The position numbers and the translations under genes are program-made. Below are positions 1-12,059 of a stretch of 64,000 bases of DNA, piece by piece. Positions within the stretch are counted from its first letter, which is position 1. Each line of letters begins with the position of its first letter. The notes beneath the pieces were generated by a model. It was not told the origin of the DNA, did no database searches, and worked only from the letters and a program-made list of their open reading frames with translations. The DNA is from Okapia johnstoni (Eukaryota; Chordata; Mammalia; Artiodactyla; Giraffidae), in NCBI GenBank assembly GCA_024291935.2, contig CM044309.1, positions 35,612,001-35,676,000 on the forward strand, read 5' to 3'.

Positions 1-830
1 CAACTACAAATAATAAATGCTGGAGGGGCTGTGGAGAAAAGGGAACCCTCTTGCACTGTTGGTGGGAATGTAAATTGATATAGCCACTGTGGAAGACAGC
101 ATGGAGTTTCCTTAAAAAACTAGGCATAAAACTACCATATGACCCAACAATCCCACTACTGGGCATATATGCTAAGAAAACCATAAATAAAAAATACATA
201 TGTACCCCAATGTTTATCACAGCCCTATTTACAACAGCTAGGACATGGAAGCAACCTAGATGTCCATCAACAGATGAATGGCTAAAGAAGCTGTGGTACT
301 TGTATACAATGGAATATTATTCAGTCATAAAAGGAAAACATTTGAGTCAATTCTAAGGAGTTGTATGAACCTAGAAAGTGAAGTAATTACTCTTCACAGA
401 GTGAAGTAAATCAGAAAGGTAAAAACAAATATCTTATATTAACATATATACATATGGAATCTAGAAAGATGATATCAGTGAACCTATTTACAGGGCAACA
501 ATGGAGATGCAGAGATAGAGAACAGACTTGTGAGTACGAGCGGTGGAGGAGGGAGAGGGCAGGATGAAGGGAGAGAGTAGAATGGAAACATATACACTAC
601 TGTATGTAAAATAGATAGCCAGTGGGAATTTGCTGTGTGACTCCGGGAGCTCAAACAAGTGCTCTGTGACAACCTCGAGGGGTGGGACGGGGTGGAGGTG
701 GGAGGGAATTTCAAGAGGGAGGGGACATACATATACTCATGGCTGATTCATATTAATGTATGGCAGAAACCAACACAATATTGTAAAGCAATTATCCTTC
801 AATTAAAAATGAATAAATAAATTAAAGAAA
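1..830 (+). repeat. Ruminant L1 LINE, 3' end of ORF2 and 3' UTR
   Basis: The first ~370 bases carry the typical L1 ORF2 C-terminal region (animal number/height motif such as 'accatatgacccaacaatcc', then 'gtccatcaacagatgaatgg' and 'tggaatattattcag'), broken by many stops. The rest is the ruminant L1 3' UTR with its purine-rich GGAGG/GGGAGG stretch (540-720) and the end 'caatattgtaaagcaatta' followed by an A-rich tail near 800-830. The 5' part lies outside the window. It is a dead copy. Confidence 0.9.
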
Positions 831-1819
831 TTACAATAATTTGGATAAGAGATTATGAAGGCCTGAAGTAAGATGTTGGTTGTGTTTAATTACATCTTTT
901 CTTCATATTGAATGTATCAAATAGATGAAGCAATTTCATTTATTTACTCCTTCTAACACCTCCTTGTTGGAAAGAGAAACATCTTTCAAGCCTGACTATT
1001 TATCAACACTTTTTGCTTGATATAACTAAAAATCCACCCAAATTATCATTTTGTTCCTATTTCTCCATTTTATCTATAAAGAGGTAATAGAATTGTACAA
1101 TTTTTCCTGGTTCAAGTATTTATTTCTTTGTAATTTCATGAAAGGAAACTTTAATTTCCATTGGAAAAAGGAGGTTTGGATGATTATACAAACAAGTAAC
1201 TTTTAAACATTTTTAAGTGAAAAATTGTTTATAATTTGTCTGTATGTGTGTATATGTACACATTCAAATACATTATATATACATATGCATTATATATCTT
1301 CCATACATATTGAAATGATTCAACTTTTACTTAAATGTTAAGAGGAATACTATTTCCTGCAGTATACTTTTGGTTTGTTTAATCCTTGGAGAGTCTTGTC
1401 AAAACCAAAATAAGCGACTTGCTCACTTATTGATATTTCATTAAAATTCATAGTTCTGAATTAATCTTAGCAAAAGAAAAAATCAATTCCTTATAGACAA
1501 GGGTATCAAATAAAACTATAACCGAAGTGTCATCTACATTCATCTCCAAATTATGTCTCAAAATTGTTTAATGACATTTGGCAATTTTAAATGATAATAC
1601 AAAGCCTTTTGTTTCAAAAAGAATGAACCTTTTCAATTGAGCTATATAAAGCCAAAGTAGTAAAACCTTAGAAGGCTTATACTTTTATATTCCAAATCTG
1701 AACTCAGGACAGACTTCCAAATAGTTTTTTCAGAAATCAGACTTTTGCTACTATGGCACAAGCACAAACAAAGCATAAACATTCAAATGCGCTCTTTTTC
1801 ATAGTAAGACAGTTGGAGG
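831..1819. other. Unassigned AT-rich DNA
   Basis: No gene or repeat family recognised. A short TG/TA-rich patch with ACATATGCATTATATA-type sequence lies at about 1238-1312. Confidence 0.5.
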
Positions 1820-2345
1820 ATTTTATTTTATTTTTTTCCCTAAACCTTCATTTTGTTTCTGCCTCTTATTTATTCTTAACCATCTTTCTGTCTTCTGTTT
1901 TTCATCTGTCTTTTCTTTATGACTCCCTCCATATTTTCTCCTTATTATGATACTTGTTTCTTTTTTTCTCAAGGCATCCTCCAGGCTCCTGCCACTATGG
2001 ACTCTTCCTTGTCTCTTTGTTCTCCTAGCAGTCTGTTAATATGCCTATTTTCTTCTGTTTTTAGTATTTGCTCCTCAGTTCTTATCTTTCTTCACTTGGG
2101 TCTTTCTTACTTGAATTTCAGTTTTTATTTCTCTGCTTATACTTCTGATGCTTCTCTGTTCCCTTTGCTATGGATTCTTCTTATGTATTTTTTCTCTTAT
2201 GGATACATTTTTTCCCCCGACTTCCTATTTAGTCCTTTCTCAGTTTTCCACCTATTTTAACTTTTTAATTCCCTTTCTGATTCCACTGAGGTGTTCCACA
2301 CTTGCCATTCTGATTCTTCATTCTTTTCCTCATTTTTCTCCTTTA
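1820..2345. repeat. Pyrimidine-rich (CT/T) tract
   Basis: The + strand is strongly T/C-rich over about 500 bases. This produces long low-complexity open frames rich in Phe, Leu and Ser, which I do not regard as coding. It may be the antisense of a purine-rich old repeat; no family could be named. Confidence 0.5.
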
Positions 2346-5300
2346 TATCTTATCATCCAGTTAGTAAGTCATAGCGACAATGCAATAGTAAAATAATTTC
2401 AAGTATCATTTCACTGAGAATCGCATAAGCGTGTTCATTTGTCATTGTATTGTTTTTATCTGATGAACTTCAGTGGATGCGTTAGAAGTATTCATTTGAA
2501 CATTTTTTTAGACATTATTTTTGAATTTTTAGAACATTATTCAACTGTTTTAAAATTATAATATATGCTGCATATTCTGTGCCTCTTTGCCTAAATGCCT
2601 TGAGACACTTAGCTCTTTACTTAGAAGACAGAAATGATATTATTGACAAAATTCAGACAATGAATTCAGACTGTTATTTGATGGAACCGATTTACAGTTT
2701 TTTCTTCCCCTTTCTTTCTTTCTTTTTTTGGTTTTGTCTGTGTGTTTCAGGGAAATCTTAACCGGAACCACATGTTTTGTGCATGCATACCAGAAGCCAC
2801 TCTCCCCTTGTTGGTGGGTGCTTTGAATTTCTCAGACCTGGTGAGGGGAAAAGATGACGCTGATTCCCTTATGTAATGCTACTTTGTGCCTGTCAGAGAA
2901 ATATTACCTAGGTAAGTGTTACTTATGAGAAAGGAGCAACACTATTGTCTATCTTTGTGTTTCTGTAAACTACAGTATTCCATCAATCCTGCCTTCATTA
3001 ACAAGTCAGATATTTGGTATTGTACAGTGTTCCAAATACATAACAGTATGTTTAATACAGCTTCACTGATGAACTATCATATATTTGTGGCAAACAAGAT
3101 TAAAACACTGTATGGCTGATATGCCATGCAATAGTGTGGAAGTGTGGGCATTGCTTTTGTAGTCTTGTGACAGAAAAACTGCCTTCTGCTCTTTCAGATG
3201 GTTGTCACTGCTTGAGGGAGGCAGATTTTCCATTTTCTTATGCTAGTCTACATCACAGAGTCCATCCTTGAATATTGCCATAATGATCCCTGGTCTTTTA
3301 TGTTAAAGTAAGTTATCAAAATAGGTAAGTAGGTAAATGAATACGTAAATGCTGGCATACAAAAATAGGAAGGATCATCTTCCTGCCTCAAAAAATGGAA
3401 ACGTGTAAGTTAAAAGGGGCAAATAAAAAATGCATGTTAGTTTCATTTTCTGTAGAACTTTTTTTTTGTTTTTAATTGTGAAAAATTGAAATCAACTATT
3501 AGCACATTTTTTGTGAGAATTGAAAACATACAGATGTTTATGAAAGTTTATATCTGTGTCAATATCTCTATCTATTCACCTGTTGGTGAATTTTGTGAAA
3601 CAGAGAGCAGGATGTTTTGACATTAGAAAGCATACACATAGGTCCAGACACACAGACACACAAGAAAACTATGGACAAAGACATCGAGTAATGCCTAAAG
3701 GAAGCATGCATCCTGAACAACAGGGAGTTCTAAAAATTAAAATACTGCTTGTTCTACCGAAGAAAATAGGCAAGATGAATGAATAATACTTTCAGAGATA
3801 GTATGTTGATATTAAAGCTTTATAACTCCTGGAAATAAAAAAATAAAAAAATTGAGAACTTTTAGTTTTGGAAGTGAAACCTGTAGTTCTACACAAAGTG
3901 CTTGTCCATTCACCCAGAAAAAAGATAATAACACAGCTCTCTTCATAGATGATACAAAAACAAAATAAAAGAAGTCTCTTTGTTGTAAAAACATAGAATA
4001 AGACAATTACTTACAGTTTCTCCTCTCTCTAAATATTCCAAAATCTCCTAATATTATTTTTTAAACACTTGAAACATTTGGCTAGCTGAATAACTTTTGA
4101 CAGTTATTGAGTATGGTAATTGCTTACTGAAGAGTGATTATTTTATAACCATAGTCTTGGAAGAAAAAGCAATGAAAAGTCATCAAAATACAACATTGAA
4201 AATAGGAATGTTTTATTTGGGATGCTATGATAATTTACTCCTTCATGTGTGTACTGCAAAAACCCACAAAATTGCTACTGTTATGTTTTCCAGAGCCAAA
4301 CGAAACTGCAAGTTAAGCTCAAACTGAATTAAGATGGAGATATACAGTGTTACAGAGATGTATGGGAAGCAATTCATTGCAGGATCAAATCCCTCACTGT
4401 GTGCTAACATTAAAGATGCAATAAGGTATATCTATTTCATTTTATTTTTTTTAAATTGTGATTTAGACATTCTACCTTGGTTTGTTGGCATCATAGTTAA
4501 CATTATTGCATTCAACCTCTTTTCACATTTCAATATCATGGTTCGGTTTCTACGATTATTGTTTTAAGAAACACATTAATTTTAACAATTAAATACTCTT
4601 TACCTGATCATGTTATTCTTCAAGCTAGGAAATCTTTCAGCTATAAGTACTATTTCTTAAAATTAAAAAATGTAGCACCTCCTTTTTCTAAAATGTTGTT
4701 CAACAGAAATTTTAATTCTTAAATATGAGTTTAGGAAATAAGGCTTCTTCTGCACATGGACTAGTTGTTAATAGGAGAAATACTAAGTATGAGGTTTGAT
4801 GATTAGTAAATCCTTTGTGTCTCTATTTTTTCTTTGTAAATTAATTCTCACCTATCTCTTACTTTAGATATTTATTTTCTCAAATAACGGTCTTCTGATT
4901 GTATTTTCTGTTTTTAAGAAAGATTTCATTTGTATTAGACATTAATTCAATTAGTGCTTCTCTGTATTCAAAGGAGAAATTAGAAAAATTTACAAAAACT
5001 GAAAAATTGTAATGCAAACCATAGCCACATGATGATAATAGAAGTGCCTATGTGAAGATATTCCTAAACATTTATGACTTTTTAATGAAATATTTCATTT
5101 TTAAGAAAGGTGCCTACTTAAAATAAACCTATATTGGAAAATGGGTGTGATACAGAAGCACCAAATATTTTATCACTTAGCTTTAATATAAAATGTATTT
5201 TTTAAAGCATGTTTTATCTCAAAAAAGACTATATTTTAAAGCTTTGTTATTTTATCCTCTCCCCATCCCCAACCTACTAGAACTACAAAAATGCTTTTGA

Positions 5301-6088
5301 GAAGAGAAGGGGAAAAAGTCAATATATTTGAACAACTGGAATTTTCAATGATTGGAAATATTGTCTTATATGTGGAAGAGTACTGAGGAAATAGAAATGG
5401 GATGGGTCGAAGATGGTAAGATAGGAGTCAGTCGTGGTTCTCAGGCTGCATTTGACACAAGGTGTGCTATATTCAGTAATACATTCTGCACTGGGCTGCC
5501 ACTTAAGTCCTACACCACACTGTAACTTTAACTAAGCATTGTTCCCTCCACAGATTTGTGAGGGCAGATAACACTAACTCACTTTCCTGGCTTTGATGTC
5601 TCCAGTAGCAATTTATCCTGGTGTGTTAAACGTGAAAGTAAACCATTAAAAGAGGTGCCCACCAGAGGTTTAGTTTCATAAACTCATTATTTTTCCTTTT
5701 CTTTTCCTTCCTTCCCTCATTCTTTTACTTGAAGAGAAGAACTAGTTTTTAGTAGCTAGGCATGAAAGAAGCACAAAATGAGAATTTAAAATGATAAAGC
5801 CTGAATGGAATTTGTATCATTTCCTTTTCTAGCTGTAGCCTTTGTCACTGTGATACAAATGTCATGGAAGTAAGAATAAAACATCTCAGGCATTAGGACT
5901 GAATGATAGCTCATTCATATGACAATGACTGCGCGAGGACAGAACATTTCTCAGAATGTAGCCATTCTTGTGGCAAAGATTATAATGACAAGGAGAGATG
6001 GTACAAAATTAACCAATTCTTGGATCTATATAAAGAAATCTTGTGAGTCTCTCTAATGTGGGCCTTTGTATTATATTAGCTGAAAAGC
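2346..6088. other. Unassigned AT-rich DNA around the candidate exon
   Basis: Apart from the candidate exon at 2751-2911 I see no gene. Short T and A runs and a CT-rich patch near 5690-5730 are present. Around 5510-5640 there is a weak resemblance to an L2 3' end ('gtgagggcag'), too eroded to call. Confidence 0.4.
2751..2911 (+). other. Candidate exon (161 bp) with strong splice sites
   Basis: The segment is preceded by about 50 bases of almost pure pyrimidine ending in TTTCAG (cag at 2748-2750). It is followed by CTAG|GTAAGTG, a perfect AG|GTAAGT donor, at 2910-2917. Read from its first base, one frame is open for 41 codons and stops at TAA 2874-2876; the +1 frame is open for about 24 codons and the +2 frame closes at once. 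I do not recognise the 41-residue peptide. It could be a terminal or poison coding exon, an exon of a long non-coding RNA, or a chance pairing of sites. Neighbouring exons were not found in the window. Confidence 0.3.
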
Positions 6089-6163
6089 AAAAAAAAAAAA
6101 AAAAAAAAAAAGGGAGGGGAGGGGGGCAAGGGTCGAGATAGGGTGGGGTGAGGGGCAGGGGGA
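6089..6163 (+). repeat. A23 run fused to a G-rich tract (G-quadruplex potential)
   Basis: Twenty-three A residues (6089-6111) are followed directly by G runs of 3, 4, 6, 3, 3, 4, 4 and 5 separated by short loops (6112-6163). More than four G-runs of at least three bases in about 50 bases fits the usual quadruplex pattern on the + strand. The A run could be the tail of an old retroposon; no upstream body was recognised. Confidence 0.7.
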
Positions 6164-7260
6164 GTCTTGCTTTAAGTCCACAACAAATTTGTTCCCTTTG
6201 AGTCTTGCTAGAGAAGCCTGCTCGGAAAGTCTCTTTTTCTACCAGTAGATGTCACCGCAAGCAACAGAAATACCCCAGGGGCAAGGAGAGCTGATAAGGG
6301 AATGATAGAGCCCTAAAGGACACAATGGAAGTAAAAAGGAGAGCGTTATCAGTGGTAAATTCTGTCTGAAACAACAAAAGCTATAGTTGATTAGGGTTTT
6401 AATTTGACCTGAGTCGTCCTTGTCATTATGACACGAGTGTCTAATGAGTTCGAGAGAGCATGGCTTTAGAACAGACGCTGTTAGGACTTGCACACACACT
6501 GCACCCCCTTCTTTCTGTCTCTGGTTCTGGTGATCCTTTGGCAAGTTGCTGGGGATTGCTATTTAACCCTTGTTGGGCTTTGACTCACTCTGTGATCTGG
6601 GTTTAAATTGCATATGAAAGGGATTTCATGGGCAGAGTTGTGTATGGTTCCCACTGATACTATTTTAGAGTCATGAGTGGCATTGAGTGGCGGGGTGCTC
6701 ACTGCGGATAGACTTTCTTACTTGTCCCTCTGGCTCTCTTCCACAGGGTGAAAGCAAATGGTGGTTTTTAAAATAATCTTTTTTTTTTTATTTTGCCCAT
6801 CTCACACGTACATGTTTGAGCATTATTATGAGTGTGTGTGTGTGTGTGTGTGACTGCAGAACATGTGCCCATGTTCTGACATTTTGCTCCGTTCCGGCGA
6901 TTTTTGCAGACCACATACAATAAATCAGGCTCTGGTTAGCAGCTTCCGCTTGAAATTTAAGTGCCACAAAAAAGTACATTTCTTCTTAGTGAAGATCCTC
7001 GCACAGGCTCACTAGCGCACTCACAGTTCGACATTAGCTCGACCTGGGTAACTTGCATAGTTTCAGAGGTATCAGGTTAGAAGAGTTTAGGAGGTTGTTT
7101 TGCCATCCTCTGGAACACACTATAGCCTTCCCTTCCGTGCGTTTCGCAGGAAATGGCTTCTTTTCTGACGAATCAAGTGGACTAATTAATTAAAAGCAGG
7201 TATATACTGCCCTGATCGCTATCGAGATCTGGGCCCTGCTTAGGGTGGCAATACCATCGT
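6164..7260. promoter_or_regulatory. CpG-retaining unique block, candidate regulatory element
   Basis: Unlike the rest of the window this block is not AT-rich and keeps CpG dinucleotides. I count 15 CpGs by hand between 6890 and 7260 and about ten more between 6190 and 6720. It contains an AP-1 consensus TGACTCA at 6581-6587. No repeat family was recognised in it, apart from the GT run at 6832-6852. A regulatory role is inference from composition only. Confidence 0.3.
6832..6852. repeat. (GT)n microsatellite
   Basis: About ten uninterrupted GT units. Confidence 0.9.
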
Positions 7261-8049
7261 CTGTTCTAACTTAAAGGACTGACTTTTCACACTGACTGAA
7301 ATTCAGATAACCTGAGGTGATATGTTTAGTTTGTCCTGAAGCTTGTCCTAAGAGTGTTCTGGCTTTTTCTGTATCCCTTGAAGTGCTGGTAAAGGTGACA
7401 GCCTCGCAGATCTCTTTTGTTCCAGTCTAAAAAAAATCAGTCAGATTTCCATTAGTCCTCATGGCTCTTTTGAACACCAGGCTTTTATTTTACACTTAAA
7501 AGAAAAATCTTCCAAGTATTTTGGTCACCAAATATATCCTACCTACAAATGTCAGATGGAGATGATTAGATCCTATATACTAGACATTGTTTAAAAAAAA
7601 TCCAGTTTTCTGTCACTAGCAATTTTATGCCTTTAAAATAATGATCACTATTTGCAATACTTAAGATATTTTACAGGTAGCTTGGACTGAACTATGAAAA
7701 ATCAAGGTTGGGTGGTAGGGATATGCAATGCCAGAAATCCTCTATGGGAAGAACAAGAACAAATAAAAAACAAGCAAAGCTGCTGTGTTTTCTCTTAAAA
7801 AGTGTAGTTGGAAAATATGGAAGAGTAGATTAAGCTGTTTCTTCCAGGTTCAAAAGGATCGAGTAGCCTGAGAATCGTTTTCATCTGAATATAAAATTTA
7901 CTATAAGTTAAAAGGAAAAAACATATTATTAAGCTAAATGTGATATTGTCCCTTTAAATGTTCTGTCCTTTGCAGCTTTGCTGGTCTCCCTGGCTCTTAA
8001 GATGGCCTGATCCACTTTTCTGGAATTCTTTCAATTAGTTTTGGATCTG
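7261..8049. other. Unassigned DNA
   Basis: No gene or confident repeat. The last part may hold more of the L2-type element that becomes recognisable from about 8050. Confidence 0.4.
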
Positions 8050-9460
8050 TAACCCTGAAGTCTCTGAAGTCGCTTATTCGAAGAGATTTCAATATTTACT
8101 CTGATGACATTTTTTGATTCTCAACACATAGGAATTCTTGGTAGTTTTGAATTTACTTTGTATCCTTTAGTCCATATAAATCTGGCAATCAAGATTTCTC
8201 TCAGTTTAATTTGCTTTCTGTTGAGGATTTAAATGATATTATCCTGAAGCTTTAGCCAACCACTTCCAGTCCCTAATCCTTGGCCGTCCTCACTGGTGAA
8301 AGGCTGTTCTCAGTTTTCTTGGTTCAGTTTAACCCTCCTAGTTAATCTCTGACTTCTGGTAAATTGTCATCATGTTTAAAATCTGCAATTGTAACTCTTT
8401 TCCTAAAAAAAAAAAAAAAAATCCTGCTCACAAAGGGCAACATGACTAACTTATATCACCTTATTTTTTAAATTGAACTAAGAGCAGTGGAAGAAAGTCG
8501 CTGACGATCAGCTCTAGGAATATCTTAACTGTCATCAGATCTAGAATGAATTTCAGTCAGGATTTTTGTCCTTTCGTAGCACATAAATTGCACTTCTTAA
8601 CGTTAAAAATGGTCTGTCTCGCTGACACTCTCAGGCTCTTTGTTGAGTTCCTGCTCCTACTCCTTTTGGCCGAGTGGCTGCTGCCTTCCAATGGGAACTT
8701 TACTAAAATGCATTTCAATCCTATGCAATGTTTGTTGCTTTTGTTTCTTATTTAATTCCAGTTTTCTTCAGCCAGGTATCATCAACAGATTATAGACCTT
8801 GCATAATTAGGGGCCTTCAGGGTTAGTTCCAAGTGCTATCAAGATTTATACATTAACATGCACACAACTATGGAAGACACACTCCACTCAGCTATATCCA
8901 CGTGGATGACGTGCAGATCATTTGCTCCACTTCAAGAAATATTATACAAGTTCTTTTCAGTGGATCTGTTTATTTGACTGGCTGACTTACTTTGGGGAAA
9001 TCGCCAAAAGTTTTCTAAAATTGAATCCAGATAAGACAGAATTCCTTTTGATTGGATCTTATCCCTAGGTCGATCAACACTCTTCCATCACTTTGAAAGT
9101 TGGCAATTCACTCACAGCACCAGTCCCAGAAGGGAAAACCTTGGTTTTATGCTTGACTCTACTCTGTCATTTATGAATCGTGTAAACATAAATATTAAAC
9201 TGTCATATTTTCCTTTGAAAAATATAGTTGGGATGAAGCAAATAATATCTATTCAGTATTTGGAAGTATTACTTTCTAATTATCTATTTTCACTTGGACT
9301 ACTAAAATTCCTTATTAAATTGGATGGATTGAGCAATAGCTTTCTAAGTATATACATTTCAATGTTAATTTCAGGGAAACTAAGCAACATTTTACTTATT
9401 GAAAAATGGCATATTGAACTTGATTTTCTCTCTGAATGTTTCTGAGAGAGGAATGACAAA
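8050..9460 (+). pseudogene. Decayed L2-type (CR1/L2 clade) LINE ORF2: endonuclease and RT remnants
   Basis: Conceptual translation across frames shows LINE motifs in the correct order. Near 8071-8100 'RDFNIYSDD' resembles the endonuclease GDFNIHVDD box. Near 8546-8620 'NFSQDFCPF' followed by a helical stretch resembles the RT motif FQSGFRP. At 8899-8910 'HVDD' stands where the RT catalytic YADD is expected. Near 9012-9056 'FLKLNPDKTEFLLIG' is characteristic of CR1/L2-clade RTs, and from 9146 'LDSTLSF' matches the following conserved block. Motifs lie in different frames with stops between them, and the 98-codon open frame 9149-9445 is a residual piece of this ORF. The distances are shorter than in a full ORF2, so internal deletions are likely. 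The A17 run at 8404-8420 is a later expansion. L2 rather than L3/CR1 is my best guess. Confidence 0.7.
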
Positions 9461-10204
9461 GTTCTGCATGACCAAGTTCTGACTTTGCCCTGGTCTAGTT
9501 ACCTAAGGCAGGATGGCACTGGAGAACTGACCACAGTGGAAACTCCAGTTTTGGTTGAATTATGAGGAGAAGAATTCTGACAATTTCAAGGAGAATGTCC
9601 AACTGTAAGTGGATTAGAAGATAGTTTCTTGGGTTCCAACCACACTTCCTTATAGGTCTATGCAACTGGAATAATTCATGAGTGCCAACGAATACGTTGA
9701 CAGTCAAAAAGGATACATATGAATAACAACTGGGTCTATTTCCAAGCAGAAATTGCTTTCTTGTCAAGAAAAAAAAGAAGACCCAAGCAATTAAAAAGTT
9801 TGCTCAAGTTGTATTTAGTGTTGGTGTTTGGCCCAGGGCATAGAATCATACAGATTCTGCCCTGGATCTGGATCTCCACCCTTAAGATTAAATGCAAAGG
9901 CAGTTGAACAAGGTAAAATTGACACTTCATTACCACCTGAGCCATTGCACATCAAGTCTTAAAGCATTGTTTGGAAAAATTAAATTAAACCTCACTGGAG
10001 ATTATTTTTCTATACTAGTGAAAGTCAAAAGTCTAGAACAAATGTAAACTGAAAGATTTCCCTTGTAGATCATACTCACTTTTATATCCATTCAATATAT
10101 ATTGATTTACACATTAATGCATCAGTTTGTTGATTTATGATCCAATTTTCTTGTATGCAAGGTAGCATGATATACACATAAGCACGATTTGTAATTGGAA
10201 AAGC
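9461..10204. other. Unassigned DNA downstream of the L2 remnant
   Basis: Open frames on both strands here are below 100 codons and resemble nothing I know. It may include the remainder of the L2 element. Confidence 0.4.
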
Positions 10205-10580
10205 TTGAGAAAAAAAAACCTTAAGTCCATCAGTGGGGGTCGTTGACTAGATTATAATTTACTTATTCAATAGAATACTATGCTACAATAAAAAAAATAA
10301 AGGATGGAAAATTTTCTCATGTCCTGATATGAAAAATTCTCTGTAAAGTATTATGTGAAAGTGAGAAATCATAGAAAAGTGAGATTTGGTGTCAAATGTG
10401 GAGACTATTTGTATTTGCATTGGAAGGACATACTAAAAGTCTGATAAAAAAGATTATTTTAAAGTATACGAGAACAGAAAAGGAAGATACAGTGAGAGTA
10501 AAATTTACACTGTGGACCTTTTCTACATTCCATGGTTTTTTATAAATGCAATACTATTCAAAAATTAAGTAAAGTATATT
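10205..10580 (+). repeat. Old L1M LINE, ORF2 end and 3' UTR
   Basis: Follows the L1M 3' pattern: 'aatagaatactatgctaca' then a run of A, a GATATG block, 'atttgtatttgcattggaag', and an end with 'tataaatgcaatactattca' plus an A-rich tail. Heavily diverged. Confidence 0.65.
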
Positions 10581-10689
10581 TTATTTGTATCTAGTACTTA
10601 TTGTACTCCCTAATATTTACTTTTTAAATTTCTTTCACAACTTTCATAAAGTGTTTGTGACTCTTAATATAAACAAAGGAAGAAATTTG

Positions 10690-10870
10690 TAAGGTAGTAT
10701 GGTTTCTATGAAAGGCAAGACTTGAAATTAAACCCATAGTCTACATTATCTAGTTGTATACCTTATAAAAATAATGTATTTTCCTAAAACTCTGTTTAAT
10801 AAAATGAAATTCAGAGTGCTTAATAGGATTGTTTTGAAGCTCAAATTACATAACATACGTTAAGATGAAT
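10690..10870 (+). repeat. MIR SINE
   Basis: Matches the central and 3' MIR pattern: a phrase equivalent to 'ttcctcatctgtaaaatg' (here 'ctctgtttaataaaatgaaa'), then 'taataggattgttttgaagc' and a trailing 'caaattacataa'. Ancient and diverged. Confidence 0.6.
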
Positions 10871-11189
10871 GCAGTTTACTTTTGCTGTTACCACAGTTAC
10901 TAGAAAAATCAGTCTAAGAAATAATTTATTTGGAGTTTTTCTATAAAGAAAAAAATCCAATCTAGTATTATTTCTATTATTTTGTATATCTATTTCATCA
11001 GAACTCATGGGCTTCTTCTTGCCACTTAACCAAAGATGTGTGTGCTTATCCACTCCATCATACTGGCATAAGAGAAATGTGAAAACACGCCACAAATGAT
11101 ATCCTAGATAAATGCAAAGGCAGATAGGAATATAGCTCTTTATTTTCTTGTTTCTATTTTCTTCATCTTTTTAAAAAGTATTCACTTAT

Positions 11190-11328
11190 GTTTTATTTTT
11201 ATTATTTATTTGGCTGTGCTGGGCCTTACTTGTAGCATGTGGGATCTACTTCCCTGACCAGGGATTGAACCCAGGCCCCCTGAACTGGGAGCACAGAGTC
11301 TTAGCCAGTGGACCACCAGAGAAGCCCC
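11190..11328 (-). repeat. CHR-type tRNA-derived SINE (artiodactyl)
   Basis: Reads in reverse from a T-rich tail through 'tttggctgtgctgggcctta', 'ctgaccagggattgaaccc' (inverted B box) and 'ccagtggaccaccagagaag', the head of the SINE. Nearly full-length relative to the core. Confidence 0.85.
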
Positions 11329-11330
11329 CT

Positions 11331-11697
11331 CACCCCCTATTTGCTTCCTCTTTAAGGTAGCATAGTACATTATAGGAAGAGGTCAGATCCATAATGTAGA
11401 ACTCTTAGCAACTACTGTGTCTGTAGTCTAGAGTCAGGTTTTGCCTGACTTGAGGTGGACTAGGACATATTTTAATATATTGAGGATCAGAATTGCAGCT
11501 TCTAAAAGTGGACTCTAATGCATTGTCTGAGGTGGCATTTCCACTGCACAAGAGAAGAGAAACTGTCTTCATGTCTCCTTAAATCAGAGTCAGTTTAAAG
11601 GCATTCCTTAGAGTGGGCCAGAGAAGGAGAAAAAGAATGAGAAGCTCTTACTTTTGTTATTACTACTGCTGGCGAGAACAAGATTGAAAAAAATAGA
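11331..11697. other. Unassigned DNA between two CHR SINEs
   Basis: No gene or repeat recognised. Confidence 0.4.
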
Positions 11698-11890
11698 GGG
11701 ACTTCCCTGGTGGTCCAGTGGTAAAGAACACAACTTCCAGTTCAGGGGACATGGGTTCGATTCCTGGTCTAGGACTAAGATCCCATATGCTGCAGGACAC
11801 TAAGCTGGTGCACTGCAACAAATATCCTGTGGTCACAATTAAGACCCAATGCAGCCAGATAAATAAATAAATATTAAAAAAATAATAAAG
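11698..11890 (+). repeat. CHR-type tRNA-derived SINE (artiodactyl)
   Basis: Starts with 'ggacttccctggtggtccag', has an intact B-box-like GGTTCGATTCC near 11754-11764, continues with 'actaagatcccatatgctgc' and ends in AAATAAATAAATA and an A-rich tail. Opposite orientation to the copy 370 bases upstream. Confidence 0.9.
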
Positions 11891-12059
11891 GAATGGAAGG
11901 TGCAGTGGGTGATAATGCTTTTGTAGCTCTGGGCTTTACAAAACTGTGAGGGGTGCTGCAGAACTGAGGAACTGCGCTACTGAGACGAGAGTTCTCTCTC
12001 ACCTTAGCTTTGTTCAATTTTGATCCTTACAAAAAATCTCCTTCATTGGAATTTAGCAT

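Noticed and set aside
1753..2396. Overlapping Phe/Leu/Ser-rich open frames
   Set aside because: Product of a CT-rich low-complexity tract. No start context, domain or splice evidence.
11698..11780. tRNA gene-like A and B boxes
   Set aside because: They belong to the head of a tRNA-derived SINE, with tail and body attached, not a functional tRNA gene.
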